NCBI GenBank assembly: GCA_964400165.1
Contig: CAYNSX010000013.1
Span: 1 to 52,760, forward strand
From: CAYNSX01 sp964400165
GTDB taxonomy: Bacteria > Armatimonadota > Hebobacteria > CAYNSX01
Length of the DNA stretch: 52,760 nt
Direction: 5' to 3'
Every line of letters starts with the position of its first letter. Positions within the stretch are counted from its first letter, which is position 1. The position numbers and the translations under genes were made by a program. Shown one piece after another: positions 36,701 to 45,055 of the stretch. The notes beneath the pieces are model-generated. The model made no database searches. It saw nothing but the letters and a program-made list of their open reading frames with translations, and was not told the DNA's origin.

Positions 36701-36914
36701 TGTGTCCGAGGGGAATCTTCTTGTGGGAAATGTTGAAGTCGGGCGCACCACTCTGGATGCGCTTTGGTTCGTTCGTCGCCGTTATGCCCTTGCCGACGGC
36801 TTGCAGCAGTGTCTGCAGTGCTAGGCGATGCGTGTGCTCGGTCGCATCGTCGTGCGCCAGGTTTTTTGCAAGTGCTTTCAGGTAGATATCGAAGTCGGAG
36901 TGATCCTTGGGCAC
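33759..36914 (-). CDS. Single-chain restriction-modification enzyme (Type IIG/ISP-like, no helicase)
   Basis: 1051 residues, GTG start. The N-terminal nuclease carries a PD-(D/E)xK pattern: P58-D59 in GAPDF and E73-T-K75 in GHIETKDIG. A helical spacer precedes the gamma-type adenine methyltransferase: motif X GVYYTPEPIV (331-340), motif I LILDPATGTATFLYF (D370), motif IV GNPPYSGHS (N488-Y491). The C-terminal part, VTPEDVFRYAYAVCHSPTYRSRYAQFLRTDFPRLPLTSD, matches the Type ISP specificity domain. LlaGI-type ISP enzymes are about 1,570 residues with a helicase, which is absent here. Recognition site unknown. Lower GC and three ACGT sites suggest acquisition. Confidence 0.85.
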   Translation of the reverse strand: MPKDHSDFDIYLKALAKNLAHDDATEHTHRLALQTLLQAVGKGITATNEPKRIQSGAPDFNISHKKIPLGHIETKDIGVSLDAIEKDGAKVTPSSHDGKQLKKYLAGLPNLIVTDYLEFRWFVGGQKHLTARIAELQSSGKLHPKPEGELELAQLLDAFFKQQALTIGTAKELANRMAGMTRIIRDLIIKTFELEAEKGWLHNWIAAFREVLIPDLGETQFADMFAQTLAYGLFAARVHAPVNQEFSREMAAYSLPKTNPFLRKLFAEIAGVDMPETINWAVDDIVELLKHADMAAILEDFGKGKGKEDPVVHFYETFLAAYDPKMRKVRGVYYTPEPIVSYIVRSIDHLLKTRFNRPKGLADENTLILDPATGTATFLYFVVNQIYEGFAKQKGAWDGYVDKHLLNRIFGFELLIAPYAIAHLKLGMQLADLGYEFRSDQRLGIYLTNTLEEAAKKADQLFSGWIAEEANAAAAIKRDRPVLVVLGNPPYSGHSANRNRDDNGALTFIGELIEDYKKGCPELHKPAQAKWLQDDYVKFIRFAQWRIERTGEGVIGLITNHAYLDNPTFRGMRRQLMACFSEIRVYDLHGNAKRRERAPDGTEDQNVFDIQQGVAILFCVKEKDNSRIANVFHSDLWGTREAKYKSLAETDASQTEWQELQPTEPQYLFVPQDSGLLSEYERGWSLRDVFSENGDPAPAIVTTHDQFAIAFTREGILSNVRTLVQTDTEEQARKKFKLCRQSQWNYETAKKELAENAWEKQALPILYRPFDTRWTVYNSNVAVHRRERVMRHMLAVDNLAILGPRRVEGSEDWRHILACKVIADHVVVSLKTVDYIFPLYLSASSGDELDLHEARRPNLGAPFLKSLSKNLGLTESGPKGLPQGVTPEDVFRYAYAVCHSPTYRSRYAQFLRTDFPRLPLTSDIKLFRALAEKGAELTALHLMESPKLDDAMTEFPAKGVSVVEKVQYTEKDQRVRINPTQYFGGVPREVWEFHIGGYQVCEKWLKDRKGRNLSYDDIQHYQKIVVALNETIGIMREIDEVIEQHGGWPIK

Positions 36915-37009
36915 GCGCTCTGACCCTCACCCATCCAAAGAGTTTCGATGACCGGACGAGTATAACTGAACAGGCCAGGCGGCCTGCGGTGACTGGTGGT
37001 CCTCACCCT

Positions 37010-37027
37010 CCTTCGCCAAGGCTTCGG
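37010..37027. repeat. Dispersed 18-bp repeat, copy 2
   Basis: Identical to 33016-33033. It lies in the 221-base gap between lptD and the restriction gene, which otherwise holds the restriction gene promoter (TATACT on the minus strand near 36960) and a palindrome. Confidence 0.7.
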
Positions 37028-37071
37028 AGCCCAGGGATGCCTGCCCCCCTGGATGTTCCCTCTCCCCCCAG

Positions 37072-37096
37072 CCCCTCTCCAACAAGCGGAGAGGGG
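37072..37096. repeat. CCCTCTCC-type dispersed palindrome
   Basis: CCCCTCTCC, a 7-base loop, GGAGAGGGG, 40 bases after the lptD stop on the minus strand. It may terminate the lptG-lptD transcript. Confidence 0.7.
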
Positions 37097-37135
37097 TGCA
37101 ACAATTACCAACTAAGTCGCGGCTGGCTGCTGCGA

Positions 37136-39322
37136 TCAATACCGGTCCCCCATCCCTAAATCGGTGCGCTGGCCGAAGCGGCCGGTGCCGTAGGCGCCGG
37201 TGCCGAACTGGAAGGCCTTGAGCCGCAGGTCGGCGCGGAATTCTTTGCGCTGCTCGCTGTAATAGAGGAGCAGTTCCCAGCAGTGCAGGTCGTGCGAGAG
37301 CAGGAACTCGTTGTAGAGGAAGCGGTTGGTGCTGCCGTTCCAGCCGCTCAACGCCCGGAAACGCCAGTCGCCGAAAGTCCAGTCGAGTTCCGCGGCGGCG
37401 CGGCGGACTGCGCCGGTGTCCAAGTTCATGCGCGTGGCGATGCCCCAGGCGAAGGCGCCGCTTCGGCGCTGCACGCGCGCCAGCAGGTCGAGCGGGCGGC
37501 CGGCGTTCAAGTCATAGCCCGCGGTGGTCGTCACGACGAAGCCGCTGCCGAAGTCGTGCTGCCCGCGGACGAGCAGGTTCTGCCAGCGGTCGTTCTGGGC
37601 GTCGAAGCCGACGCCGAGCAGCAAGTCGGAGCGCGGCGAGTGAAAGCGCAGCCCGCTCGCTGCCAGTTCCCGCTCGCTGGCGAAGTCGAACCGGAACGGC
37701 GTGAACCCACGGGATTGCAAGAGTGAGTAATCGAGGTTCAGCGACCAGCCGCGCTCCGGCGTGCCGGTGAGGCGGCGCTCCCAATCGAGCGTGCCTTCAT
37801 ACACATACTGCGCGCTCGACGGGTCGCTATAGGTGGTCTGCCGGAAGCCGCCGCCGATGGTCAGCGCGCCGCCGAGCGCCGGGTGCGTGGACGGCGGCGC
37901 GTCGAGCCGAAACATCGCGCGCTCGGTGTCCTGCGTCGTCGAGCGCTCGGTGTAGCGCCCGACGGTCGCCGAGAGCAGCAACGGAATGCCCCACGGCGCC
38001 GTCACGCCGAGCCGGTCGAGCGACGAATACGCGCCCACCTCCGGCAGCCGTTGCACAATCTGGAAGGCGTTGTCGAGCGGGAACTTTGAGCCGTCCACAT
38101 CGAAGGTGCGGTCGAAGAGCAGCGCCAAGTCCAAGACGCGTGACGGCGCCCTCAATTGCAACAGTGTGCGCACTTCTTCGTCGGCGGGGAAGCCGGCGAT
38201 GGCGTCGATGGCGCGGTACTGCGGCGACACCAGCAGCGAGACCGTGCCGATTTGCCGCATGTGCGTCAGTTCCGAGCGCACGGTCTCGCGGTCGAAGAAG
38301 CCGGTCTGCCGGCTGTAGTCGGCGACGAAGTGCGTCGCCGCGCGGTTGCCGGTGTGGTCGAGCGCCAGTTGTGCGTGCCGCTCGCTCACCGACGGGTCGA
38401 AGAGGAAAGTGCCCTGCCGCTGGTCGGCGAACAGGCGCAAGGCGGTGCGCGCCCCGAGCGCCTGGCGGTATTCGACGCGGCCGGTCAGTTCGTCGCCGCC
38501 GGCGCCGGTGTTGTGCACCTGCGTCAGCGAGATGCGCCCCGCCGCCCCGCCGCCGAACCAGAAGTGGTCAATGCCGAACCCGACGCCGCGCTCGCTCATC
38601 AGTCGCAATCGGAAATCCCCGTAGGCGTGCGGCGACAGTTCGTAGGGGAACGCCGTCTGCAGAAAGAGGCCCTCCCGCGCGCTCGAGCCGATGGTCGGGA
38701 TGACGGGCTGTTGCCGGGGGCCGGTGAAGTTGATGATCCAGCGCGGGATGCTGAACAGGCGGCGCCCGAGGGCATAAAAGGACACCCCCCGCGCCACCAG
38801 CCGCCGCCCGGGCTCGATGACGACTTCGCGGGCGCGCAGTTCCCAGTGCGGGTCGGGAAGGTCGCAGGTGGTCAGATCGCCGAGGAAGGCGAATGGATGC
38901 CCGGCCTCGTCGACCCCCGCCTCCTGCGCGCCGACGAACACCGGCGCCACCACGCCCTGCGGGAAGAGTGCCGGGTCGAGCACGCCGCGCACTTCGGTGA
39001 AGCGCCAGGTGCCCGCGGTCAGGTTCATCACCAGGCGGGCGCCGCGGTAGGTCTGGTGCGGCGCGCGCAGTTCGACATTCCCGCGGAACTCGGCGATCTG
39101 ATCGCCCGCCGCGCCGAGATCGAACGACATGGTGTCGGCGAAGACTTCGAGGTCGCCCGTCGTGATGTGCACGCGCCCGTCGCTCTGCAAGACGCTCTCG
39201 CGGAGGGAGAGTTCGTGGTCGCCGATGACGCGCACCGCGAAGGTCCCAACCTGCGCGCGGGCAGTCAGTGCGAGAAAGACGAGCGGCGTCAGCGCGACGA
39301 GCAGCGCCGGTCGCCGCGCCAT
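37136..39322 (-). CDS. lptD: LptD-like outer-membrane LPS assembly protein with OstA domain
   Basis: 728 residues. Signal peptide 1-23 (LLVALTPLVFLALTARA). Residues about 35-115 form an OstA/LptA-type beta-jellyroll (HELSLRESVLQSDGRVHITTGDLEVFADTMSFDLGAAGDQIAEFRGNVELRAPHQTYRGARLVMNL). The rest is a beta-barrel with alternating strands, aromatic girdles and a terminal strand. LptD inserts lipopolysaccharide into the outer leaflet. The usual Cys pairs for disulfides are not conspicuous. The ATG comes one base after the lptG stop, so the two are coupled. This is the best evidence for a diderm cell. Confidence 0.82.
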   Translation of the reverse strand: MARRPALLVALTPLVFLALTARAQVGTFAVRVIGDHELSLRESVLQSDGRVHITTGDLEVFADTMSFDLGAAGDQIAEFRGNVELRAPHQTYRGARLVMNLTAGTWRFTEVRGVLDPALFPQGVVAPVFVGAQEAGVDEAGHPFAFLGDLTTCDLPDPHWELRAREVVIEPGRRLVARGVSFYALGRRLFSIPRWIINFTGPRQQPVIPTIGSSAREGLFLQTAFPYELSPHAYGDFRLRLMSERGVGFGIDHFWFGGGAAGRISLTQVHNTGAGGDELTGRVEYRQALGARTALRLFADQRQGTFLFDPSVSERHAQLALDHTGNRAATHFVADYSRQTGFFDRETVRSELTHMRQIGTVSLLVSPQYRAIDAIAGFPADEEVRTLLQLRAPSRVLDLALLFDRTFDVDGSKFPLDNAFQIVQRLPEVGAYSSLDRLGVTAPWGIPLLLSATVGRYTERSTTQDTERAMFRLDAPPSTHPALGGALTIGGGFRQTTYSDPSSAQYVYEGTLDWERRLTGTPERGWSLNLDYSLLQSRGFTPFRFDFASERELAASGLRFHSPRSDLLLGVGFDAQNDRWQNLLVRGQHDFGSGFVVTTTAGYDLNAGRPLDLLARVQRRSGAFAWGIATRMNLDTGAVRRAAAELDWTFGDWRFRALSGWNGSTNRFLYNEFLLSHDLHCWELLLYYSEQRKEFRADLRLKAFQFGTGAYGTGRFGQRTDLGMGDRY

Positions 39323-39323
39323 G

Positions 39324-40397
39324 TCAGCGCTGGCGGTGCAGGAGCAGGGCGCCGCCGAGCGCGAAGCCCGCCGTGTTCATCCAGACGCCGAGCGCGGGCG
39401 CCACGACGCCCGCATCGCCGAGCGTCCGTCCCCAGGCGAAGAGCACATGGTAGGCCCCGCCCAACGCCAGCGCCAGGAACAACCCCATATAACTCCCCGA
39501 GCGGGCGAACCGCAGCGACAGCGGCGCCGCCAGCCACACCGCCACCAGCGCCGCCCAGGGCAGCGCAAATTTGGAGTGCAGTTCGACAAGCAGGTGCCGC
39601 GCCTCGCGGGTGAGGCCGAGGTCGGTGTAGACGCGCACGCTCTTTTGCAGTTCGCGGCTGGTCATTTCCGACGGCACGCGCTGCTGCGCCCAGAAATCCA
39701 CGCCGGCGTGGATGGGGACGCGCTCTTCCTCAAACCAGACGGTCTGTTCCTGCGTGCCGTCGGCCCGGTAGAAATGCATCCGCCCGTGTTCGAGCACCCA
39801 ATAGTCCGGCGTCACGCGTCCGCGGTCGGCGAGCAGGACGACGGGTTTCGCGCCCTGGGTGTGGTCGTAGATCATCAGGTTTTCGAGCGACCCGTCCGGA
39901 CTGGCGCGGCCGACATAGACGAAGTATGACGGCGGCACATGAAAGACCATATTCTCGCGGACAGTCGGCAGGGGTTGCGAAAAGATGAAACTGCGCACCG
40001 CCTGATTGGCGTGCCGGTTCGCCAGCGGCACCACAGTCTCCAGCAGCGCCCAGCACACCGCGCTGACGACCACGCCGAGCGCGAAGACGGCGCCGAGCGC
40101 CCGCGGCACGCTCAACCCACCGAGCCGGATGGCCGTGAGTTCCCCCTCGCGCGCCAGGCGCGTCAGCGTCCAGCACACACCGAGCAACACCGCGAACGGC
40201 AGCGCCAGCAGGAGTTTCTCCGGCATCTTCAGCGCGATGAGTCGCATAACTTGCGACCAGGGCACATGCCATTCCGCGAAGGAGGGGAGGTTAGCGTACA
40301 GGAAGTCGCCGAGCATCAGCAGCAGCCCGCCGGCAAGACCCGCAAGGGTGGGCAGCAGAAGTTCGCGGAACAGATAGCGGTCGAACCGAGTCACCAC
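39324..40397 (-). CDS. lptG: LptF/LptG-family LPS export permease
   Basis: 357 residues from GTG 40397 (a second GTG at 40394 is equally possible). MVTRFDRYLFRELLLPTLAGLAGGLLLMLGDFLY is the typical N-terminus with the first helix. GELTAIRLGGLSVPRALGAVFALGVVVSAVCWALLETVVPLANR is the family coupling helix and second helix pair. A periplasmic jellyroll follows, then three C-terminal helices from SKFALPWAALVAVWLAAPLSLRF. It works with LptB and LptC to extract LPS. Only one LptF/G-like gene is present here. TATACT lies ten bases before the GTG. Confidence 0.88.
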   Translation of the reverse strand: MVTRFDRYLFRELLLPTLAGLAGGLLLMLGDFLYANLPSFAEWHVPWSQVMRLIALKMPEKLLLALPFAVLLGVCWTLTRLAREGELTAIRLGGLSVPRALGAVFALGVVVSAVCWALLETVVPLANRHANQAVRSFIFSQPLPTVRENMVFHVPPSYFVYVGRASPDGSLENLMIYDHTQGAKPVVLLADRGRVTPDYWVLEHGRMHFYRADGTQEQTVWFEEERVPIHAGVDFWAQQRVPSEMTSRELQKSVRVYTDLGLTREARHLLVELHSKFALPWAALVAVWLAAPLSLRFARSGSYMGLFLALALGGAYHVLFAWGRTLGDAGVVAPALGVWMNTAGFALGGALLLHRQR

Positions 40398-40452
40398 TCG
40401 ACGAGTCAGTATAGGCGATTGCCCGCGGGCGGGAAAGCAGGCCGGCTGCGGT

Positions 40453-40458
40453 TATAAT
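40453..40458 (+). promoter_or_regulatory. Consensus -10 box TATAAT before ftsE
   Basis: Perfect TATAAT 18 bases before the ftsE ATG. No Shine-Dalgarno is visible, so the 5' leader would be about ten bases. Confidence 0.5.
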
Positions 40459-40476
40459 CGCTCCCAGCACCAGCCG

Positions 40477-41160
40477 ATGATTGAACTCGAGAATGTCACC
40501 GTGGTCTATGGCAACGGGGTCCACGGGCTCCGGGAGTTTTCGCTCACCATCGAGGCGGGCGAATTCGTCTTTGTCACCGGCCCCACGGGCGAGGGCAAGT
40601 CCACCCTGCTGCGCACCATCTACCGGGAAGTCGTCCCGACCAAGGGAACGGTCAAGGTGGCGGGCCGCGACATCACGCGGCTGCGCGACGGTCAGCTGAC
40701 CGTCCTGCGCCGGCGCCTGGGGGTGGTATTTCAAGACTTCCGGCTGCTCCCCGACCGCACGGTAGAAGAAAACCTGGCCTTTGCGCTCGCCGCCGCCGGC
40801 ACCGGGTGGCGTCAGGCATCGCAGCGGGTCGCCGATCTGCTGTCACTGGTCGGGCTCTTCGAAGTGCGGGGGCGCTTTCCAGCGCAGTTGTCGGCGGGCG
40901 AGCAGCAACGCGTGTGCATCGCCCGGTCGCTGATTCACAACCCCCCGATCGTCCTTGCCGACGAGCCGACCGGCAACCTCGACCCGGAGACCTCCTGGGG
41001 CATCATTGAGGTCTTCCAGCGCATCAATGCCGAACAGAGCACGACCGTGGTAGTGACGAGCCACGACGAAGCCGTGGTGACGCGCGCGCAGCGGCGCGTC
41101 TGCCGGATAGAAGGCGGCCGGCTGGTGCGCGACGACAAGGCGGCGGGCTACCGCGCGTGA
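40477..41160 (+). CDS. ftsE: Cell division ATP-binding protein FtsE
   Basis: 227 residues. Walker A GPTGEGKST (35-43; the family usually has GxSGAGKST), Q-loop VVFQDFRLLPDRTVEENLAFAL, signature LSAGEQQRVCIARSL, Walker B VLADEPTGNLDPETSWGIIEVF. With FtsX it controls peptidoglycan hydrolases at the septum. It overlaps ftsX by four bases (GTGA). Confidence 0.95.
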   Translation: MIELENVTVVYGNGVHGLREFSLTIEAGEFVFVTGPTGEGKSTLLRTIYREVVPTKGTVKVAGRDITRLRDGQLTVLRRRLGVVFQDFRLLPDRTVEENLAFALAAAGTGWRQASQRVADLLSLVGLFEVRGRFPAQLSAGEQQRVCIARSLIHNPPIVLADEPTGNLDPETSWGIIEVFQRINAEQSTTVVVTSHDEAVVTRAQRRVCRIEGGRLVRDDKAAGYRA

Positions 41161-42044
41161 ACACGCCCTTCATCGTGGAAGAGACGCGGCGCAACCTGCA
41201 GCGGCACCGCCTGCTCACAGTCGCCGCGGTCGTGACGGTCAGTCTCGCCCTGATCGTCGGCGGCACGGCCGCGCTGGTCTTTCTCAACTTGCACCACTGG
41301 GCGCGCCGCGCGGCGTGGGAGTTCCAGGTCACCGCGTTTCTGGCGAAGGACACTTCCCGCGAGCAGGCCGACGCCCTGGTGGACACCCTCAAGAAGCAAC
41401 CCGCGGTGGCGGAGGTCGAATTCATTTCGCGCGAGCAGGCGGCCGAGATGATGCAGGAGCGGTATCACGATTTGGTGGGTTCGCTCCTCGAAAGCTGGGG
41501 CAATCCGTTGCCGGACGCTATCCGCGTGCGGTTGAAGGACCCGCAGGCACAGCCGGCGCTCTCGGAATTCCTGCGCGGCCTGGAAGGCGTCGAACAAGTG
41601 CGCGACACGCCGGAAACGGCGCAAGCCGTCGCCGGATTGGTCAAATGGAGCCGGTGGATCGGCCTCGGGGCAACCGGGATGATGCTGCTGGTGGCGCTGG
41701 CGATCATCCACAGCACCATCACGCTCACCATCCATGCCCGGCGCCGCGAAATCAACATCATGCAACTCGTCGGCGCGTCGGGGGGTATCATACGCGGGCC
41801 CTTCGTTCTGGAAGGCATTTTTCACGGCGTCGCAGGCGGCGTGATTGCGGTCGTGGTGCTCATGCCCGCATACCTGGCGCTCGTCGCAGAGGTGGCGGCC
41901 AGGACCCCGCGCTGGGGCTTGTGGGCAGGGGCGGTGTCCCTGACCCTGTTTGCGCTGGCGTTAATCGGCGCCGGCGCCGCGATGGGCTGGGCCGCGAGCA
42001 CGGTGTCGGTGCGCGCGCAGATGCGACGACAAACTATCTGGTGA
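41157..42044 (+). CDS. ftsX: Cell division protein FtsX
   Basis: 295 residues, GTG start overlapping the ftsE stop. First membrane helix at about 20-42, then an extracytoplasmic domain with WEFQVTAFLAKDTSREQADALVDTLKKQPAVAEVEFISREQAAEMM and DAIRVRLKDPQAQPALSEFLRGLEGVEQV. Three C-terminal helices follow, including the conserved ARRREINIMQLVGASGGIIRGPFVLEGIFHG. Normal FtsX length. The extracytoplasmic domain would contact an EnvC- or RipC-like hydrolase activator, not seen here. Confidence 0.94.
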   Translation: MNTPFIVEETRRNLQRHRLLTVAAVVTVSLALIVGGTAALVFLNLHHWARRAAWEFQVTAFLAKDTSREQADALVDTLKKQPAVAEVEFISREQAAEMMQERYHDLVGSLLESWGNPLPDAIRVRLKDPQAQPALSEFLRGLEGVEQVRDTPETAQAVAGLVKWSRWIGLGATGMMLLVALAIIHSTITLTIHARRREINIMQLVGASGGIIRGPFVLEGIFHGVAGGVIAVVVLMPAYLALVAEVAARTPRWGLWAGAVSLTLFALALIGAGAAMGWAASTVSVRAQMRRQTIW

Positions 42045-42050
42045 GGCGCC

Positions 42051-42302
42051 ATGTCCGAATCGACCGACAAGCAAGTCCGCGAAGTCTTGAAGACTCTGGG
42101 CGCGCTCGCCGCACGCGTGCGGGCGAGGTTTCTCGACGGCGTGGTGTTCCTCGATGGCGAGGTGTCGTCGGAAGACGACCGTGCCGCGCTCGACCAAGCG
42201 CTGCGCGCCGTGGCTGGCGTCCAATTCGTGCAGGACCGCCTGCGCGTCACGCCCACGCAAGACCGCCCCGGCTCGACGGAGTGGCGACGCGGCCATCCGT
42301 AG
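42051..42302 (+). CDS. BON-domain protein
   Basis: 83 residues, six bases after ftsX. VREVLKTLGALAARVRARFLDGVVFLDGEVSSEDDRAALDQALRAVAGVQFVQDRLRVTP fits a single BON domain (alpha-beta fold with the DGVV.L.GEV and GV..V.D.L patterns). BON domains bind lipid or membrane surfaces in OsmY-like proteins, but this one has no signal peptide. The last 22 bases overlap the M16 peptidase start. Confidence 0.7.
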   Translation: MSESTDKQVREVLKTLGALAARVRARFLDGVVFLDGEVSSEDDRAALDQALRAVAGVQFVQDRLRVTPTQDRPGSTEWRRGHP

Positions 42303-44968
42303 TCGCCCGCGCGGCGCTCTTTGCCGCGCTGGTGATCGCGCCGGCCCTCGCCGCGCCGGCGCCGTCCGTTCCGGCCGTCGAACGCTCGCGCCTCGAGAAC
42401 GGGCTTACGCTGGTCGTGGAGTCGGACCCGCGGGTTCCGCTCGTCGGTGTGCACTTGAGCATCGGCGTCGGCACTGCGGACGAGTCGCCGGGCAATCACG
42501 GCATCTCGCACCTCGTCGAACACTTGGTGATGTCCGGGCCCGCAGGCGGGCCCTGGGTCGTCGCGCAAGTGGAGCAGGCCGGCGGCCACCTCAATGCCGG
42601 CACAATGCCGGATTTCACCCGCTTCTATCTCGAAGTCCCCGCAGAACACCTACGGGCCGCAGTGCTGGCGCTGGCCGCGGCCGTGCAGCACCCAGCCTCG
42701 AACGCAGACGACCTGGAGCGTGAGCGGCGCGTCGTCCTCGATGAAATCGCCCGCCGCCGCGCCGATCCCGCCGAAGAAGTCCAGCGCGCCATCGCCGGCA
42801 CCACCGACCCGAGCCACCCGTATCACCTGACCCCCGAGGGCACGCCCGGGGTCGTGCTGGGGTTGAGCGCGGACGCGGCGCTCGGCTGGCACACCCGCTG
42901 GTATCGCCCGGCGAACGCGTCGCTGGTGCTCGTGGGCGATGTCCGCCCTGACGCGGCAAGGGCGCTGACCGCCGAGGCGTTCAAGGACTGGCGCGGCGAC
43001 GCGCCGGCACGGGCGGCCGAACCGGCGCCACAGTGGGAGGGGTGGACGGAGGCGCGCATTCCGCGCGAGGGGCCGCTGGCGACTGTGGCGCTGGCGTTTC
43101 CGGCGCCGGCTGCACGCGATTTCCGAGACTCGGTGCTGGCGGATGTCCTCGTTGCGCTGTTGGGGCGCGGCGCCTCCTCGCGGCTGGCGACGCGCCTGCA
43201 GGCGGAGCGAAACTGGGCGACTTCCGTGCTTGTTGGCTATCCGACGCAGCGCCTGCCCGGGCGCCTGACGCTGGCCGCCGAGTGCGCGCCCGACCGCCTC
43301 GCCGATGTGCGTGCGGTGCTCTTGGAAGAGGTCGCCCGCCTGCGCGCGTACCCCGTGAGCGACGGTGAGCTCGCTGTCGCCCGCGCCCGGCTGCGCCTCG
43401 AATGGCTGCAAAGCAACCAGACTGTCGAACAGCGAGCCGCTACGCTCGGCTACTACGAGGGCACCGGCGCTGGTGTCGGCGCTGGGCAGGCGGCGGAGTT
43501 TTTCGACACGCTCAATACAATGACACCGGCGGCGCTGCAGCTGTGCGCCCAGCTGTGGCTCGCAGAGGATCACGGCGCACTGGTGATCGTCGCGCCGGCG
43601 AGCGTGCTGGCGACGCTGCCGCCGGCGGGCGACATCGCGGCCGCGGGGCCGTGGGAGCGGCCGGTGGCTCGTGTCGAGTCGGTCGCGTCGTGGGGGCGGG
43701 CCCCGGCGATCGCGCCCGTTTCACACAGTGTGCTCCCGACCGGACTCCGTCTCTTGGTCGCGCCGGTGTCTGGAGCGCGCCTGGCAACAGCTGAAGTGCT
43801 TGTTGCCTGGCCGGCGACCGAACCGCGCGCGGACCCGGCAGCGCGGCTCCTGCTCCTGCATTCGCTCGGTCGGGGGACAACCCGCTACAGTGGCGCCTCG
43901 ATCGCCGCCGCTCTCGACGCCCTCGGCGCCAGCCTGGAACTGCGCTCGTCGGACGATTTCCTCGAGATGGCGGTGACGGCGCCGGTGGACACACTGCCGC
44001 TGGCGACGACCTTTCTCGCCGAGATGGTGATGCACCCGGCCTTTGCGTCGGAGGAAATCGACCATGTCCGCACCCGGCTGCGCGGCGTGTCGGTGCAGGT
44101 CAGCCGCGACCCGTATGCCCGCGCGCTGGATGAGGTGCGGACGGCGCTATTTCCGCCGCCGGTCGTCCCGCAGTGGCCGGCGCCGGAAGCGTTCGACGGC
44201 ATCGACCGCGACGAACTCCTGCGGCTGCACCGCCGGCTGTTCCGACCGGCGCGTTTGATCGTGGTGGTGACGGGCGATGTGGCGCCGGACTTAGTCATGC
44301 GCGCTGTCACGCCGATGTTCGACGGACCGCAATCCGAAAGCCCGTGGTCCCCCGAATTCGTACGGCCCCCGGAGCCGGCGCCCGGGCAAATCCAACGGAC
44401 CGTGCGCCTCGATTGGCCGCGCGCCGCCCTGCTGATGGGATGGATTGGGCCGGCGCCGGACGCTGCTGATGTGCGCGCTTTTGAAGTGCTGACGACCGTC
44501 GTGGGCGGTGGGCTGAACTCCCGTTGGTTTCGGGCCGTGCGCCAGGCAGGCGGCCTGGCCTACGATGTATTCGCGCAGACCGAATCCGCGGGCGGACAGT
44601 CTCTGTGCTCCGTGTATCTGACGACCGACCCGGCCCGCCTGTCCGCCGCCGAGCGCGCAGTGTTGGACGAGGTCCGGCGGTTGTCTGAAACGCCGCCGGG
44701 CGCGGACGAAATCGAACGCGCCAAGCGCCTGCTGGTCGCACAGCGGCTGGACGCCCTGCAAGTCCCGGCCGTGTACGCGAGCCTGCTGGCCCGCGGCGCG
44801 TTGTACCGGGCTCTGCCTGCCTCCGCGGCTGACTACCGGCGTCAGTTGGATGGAGTCGCCGCCGACGGATTCAAGCCATTGGTTGCTCGATTTTTATCGC
44901 GGGTTGCCATCTGCCGGGTGCTGTCCGCTGCCCAGGACAACGCACCGCCCGGCGGTGTCAGCCAGTAG
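42281..44968 (+). CDS. Secreted two-domain M16 zinc peptidase
   Basis: 895 residues from GTG 42281 (the open frame to 41315 is a shadow of ftsX). A signal peptide at about 9-26 precedes the active half: inverted zinc motif HLVEH (77-81) and third-ligand Glu155 in RRVVLDEIARRRADP, at the usual spacing. The second half begins near residue 480 (PTGLRLLVAPVSGARLATAEVLVAWP). It has LLLLHSLGRGTTRY where HxxEH would be, so it is inactive. It keeps the Arg/Tyr motif LNSRWFRAVRQAGGLAYDVFAQTESAG. Fusion of an active and an inactive domain gives a clamshell like pitrilysin. Confidence 0.88.
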   Translation: MATRPSVVARAALFAALVIAPALAAPAPSVPAVERSRLENGLTLVVESDPRVPLVGVHLSIGVGTADESPGNHGISHLVEHLVMSGPAGGPWVVAQVEQAGGHLNAGTMPDFTRFYLEVPAEHLRAAVLALAAAVQHPASNADDLERERRVVLDEIARRRADPAEEVQRAIAGTTDPSHPYHLTPEGTPGVVLGLSADAALGWHTRWYRPANASLVLVGDVRPDAARALTAEAFKDWRGDAPARAAEPAPQWEGWTEARIPREGPLATVALAFPAPAARDFRDSVLADVLVALLGRGASSRLATRLQAERNWATSVLVGYPTQRLPGRLTLAAECAPDRLADVRAVLLEEVARLRAYPVSDGELAVARARLRLEWLQSNQTVEQRAATLGYYEGTGAGVGAGQAAEFFDTLNTMTPAALQLCAQLWLAEDHGALVIVAPASVLATLPPAGDIAAAGPWERPVARVESVASWGRAPAIAPVSHSVLPTGLRLLVAPVSGARLATAEVLVAWPATEPRADPAARLLLLHSLGRGTTRYSGASIAAALDALGASLELRSSDDFLEMAVTAPVDTLPLATTFLAEMVMHPAFASEEIDHVRTRLRGVSVQVSRDPYARALDEVRTALFPPPVVPQWPAPEAFDGIDRDELLRLHRRLFRPARLIVVVTGDVAPDLVMRAVTPMFDGPQSESPWSPEFVRPPEPAPGQIQRTVRLDWPRAALLMGWIGPAPDAADVRAFEVLTTVVGGGLNSRWFRAVRQAGGLAYDVFAQTESAGGQSLCSVYLTTDPARLSAAERAVLDEVRRLSETPPGADEIERAKRLLVAQRLDALQVPAVYASLLARGALYRALPASAADYRRQLDGVAADGFKPLVARFLSRVAICRVLSAAQDNAPPGGVSQ

Positions 44969-45055
44969 TCCCAAAGAGGGGGTAGTCGCAGGGGGTGGAT
45001 TCGGGTAACCTACCGTCATTCCAGACGGTCTCCGTCTCGATTTCAGGAGGGGTTG

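Noticed and set aside
33759..36914. The restriction enzyme as the cause of ACGT depletion
   Set aside because: Type IIG/ISP enzymes recognise longer, asymmetric sites, the gene looks recently acquired, and it contains ACGT itself.
41315..42280. An N-terminal extension of the M16 peptidase over ftsX and the BON gene
   Set aside because: The extension is a shifted-frame shadow of ftsX. The signal peptide begins just after GTG 42281.
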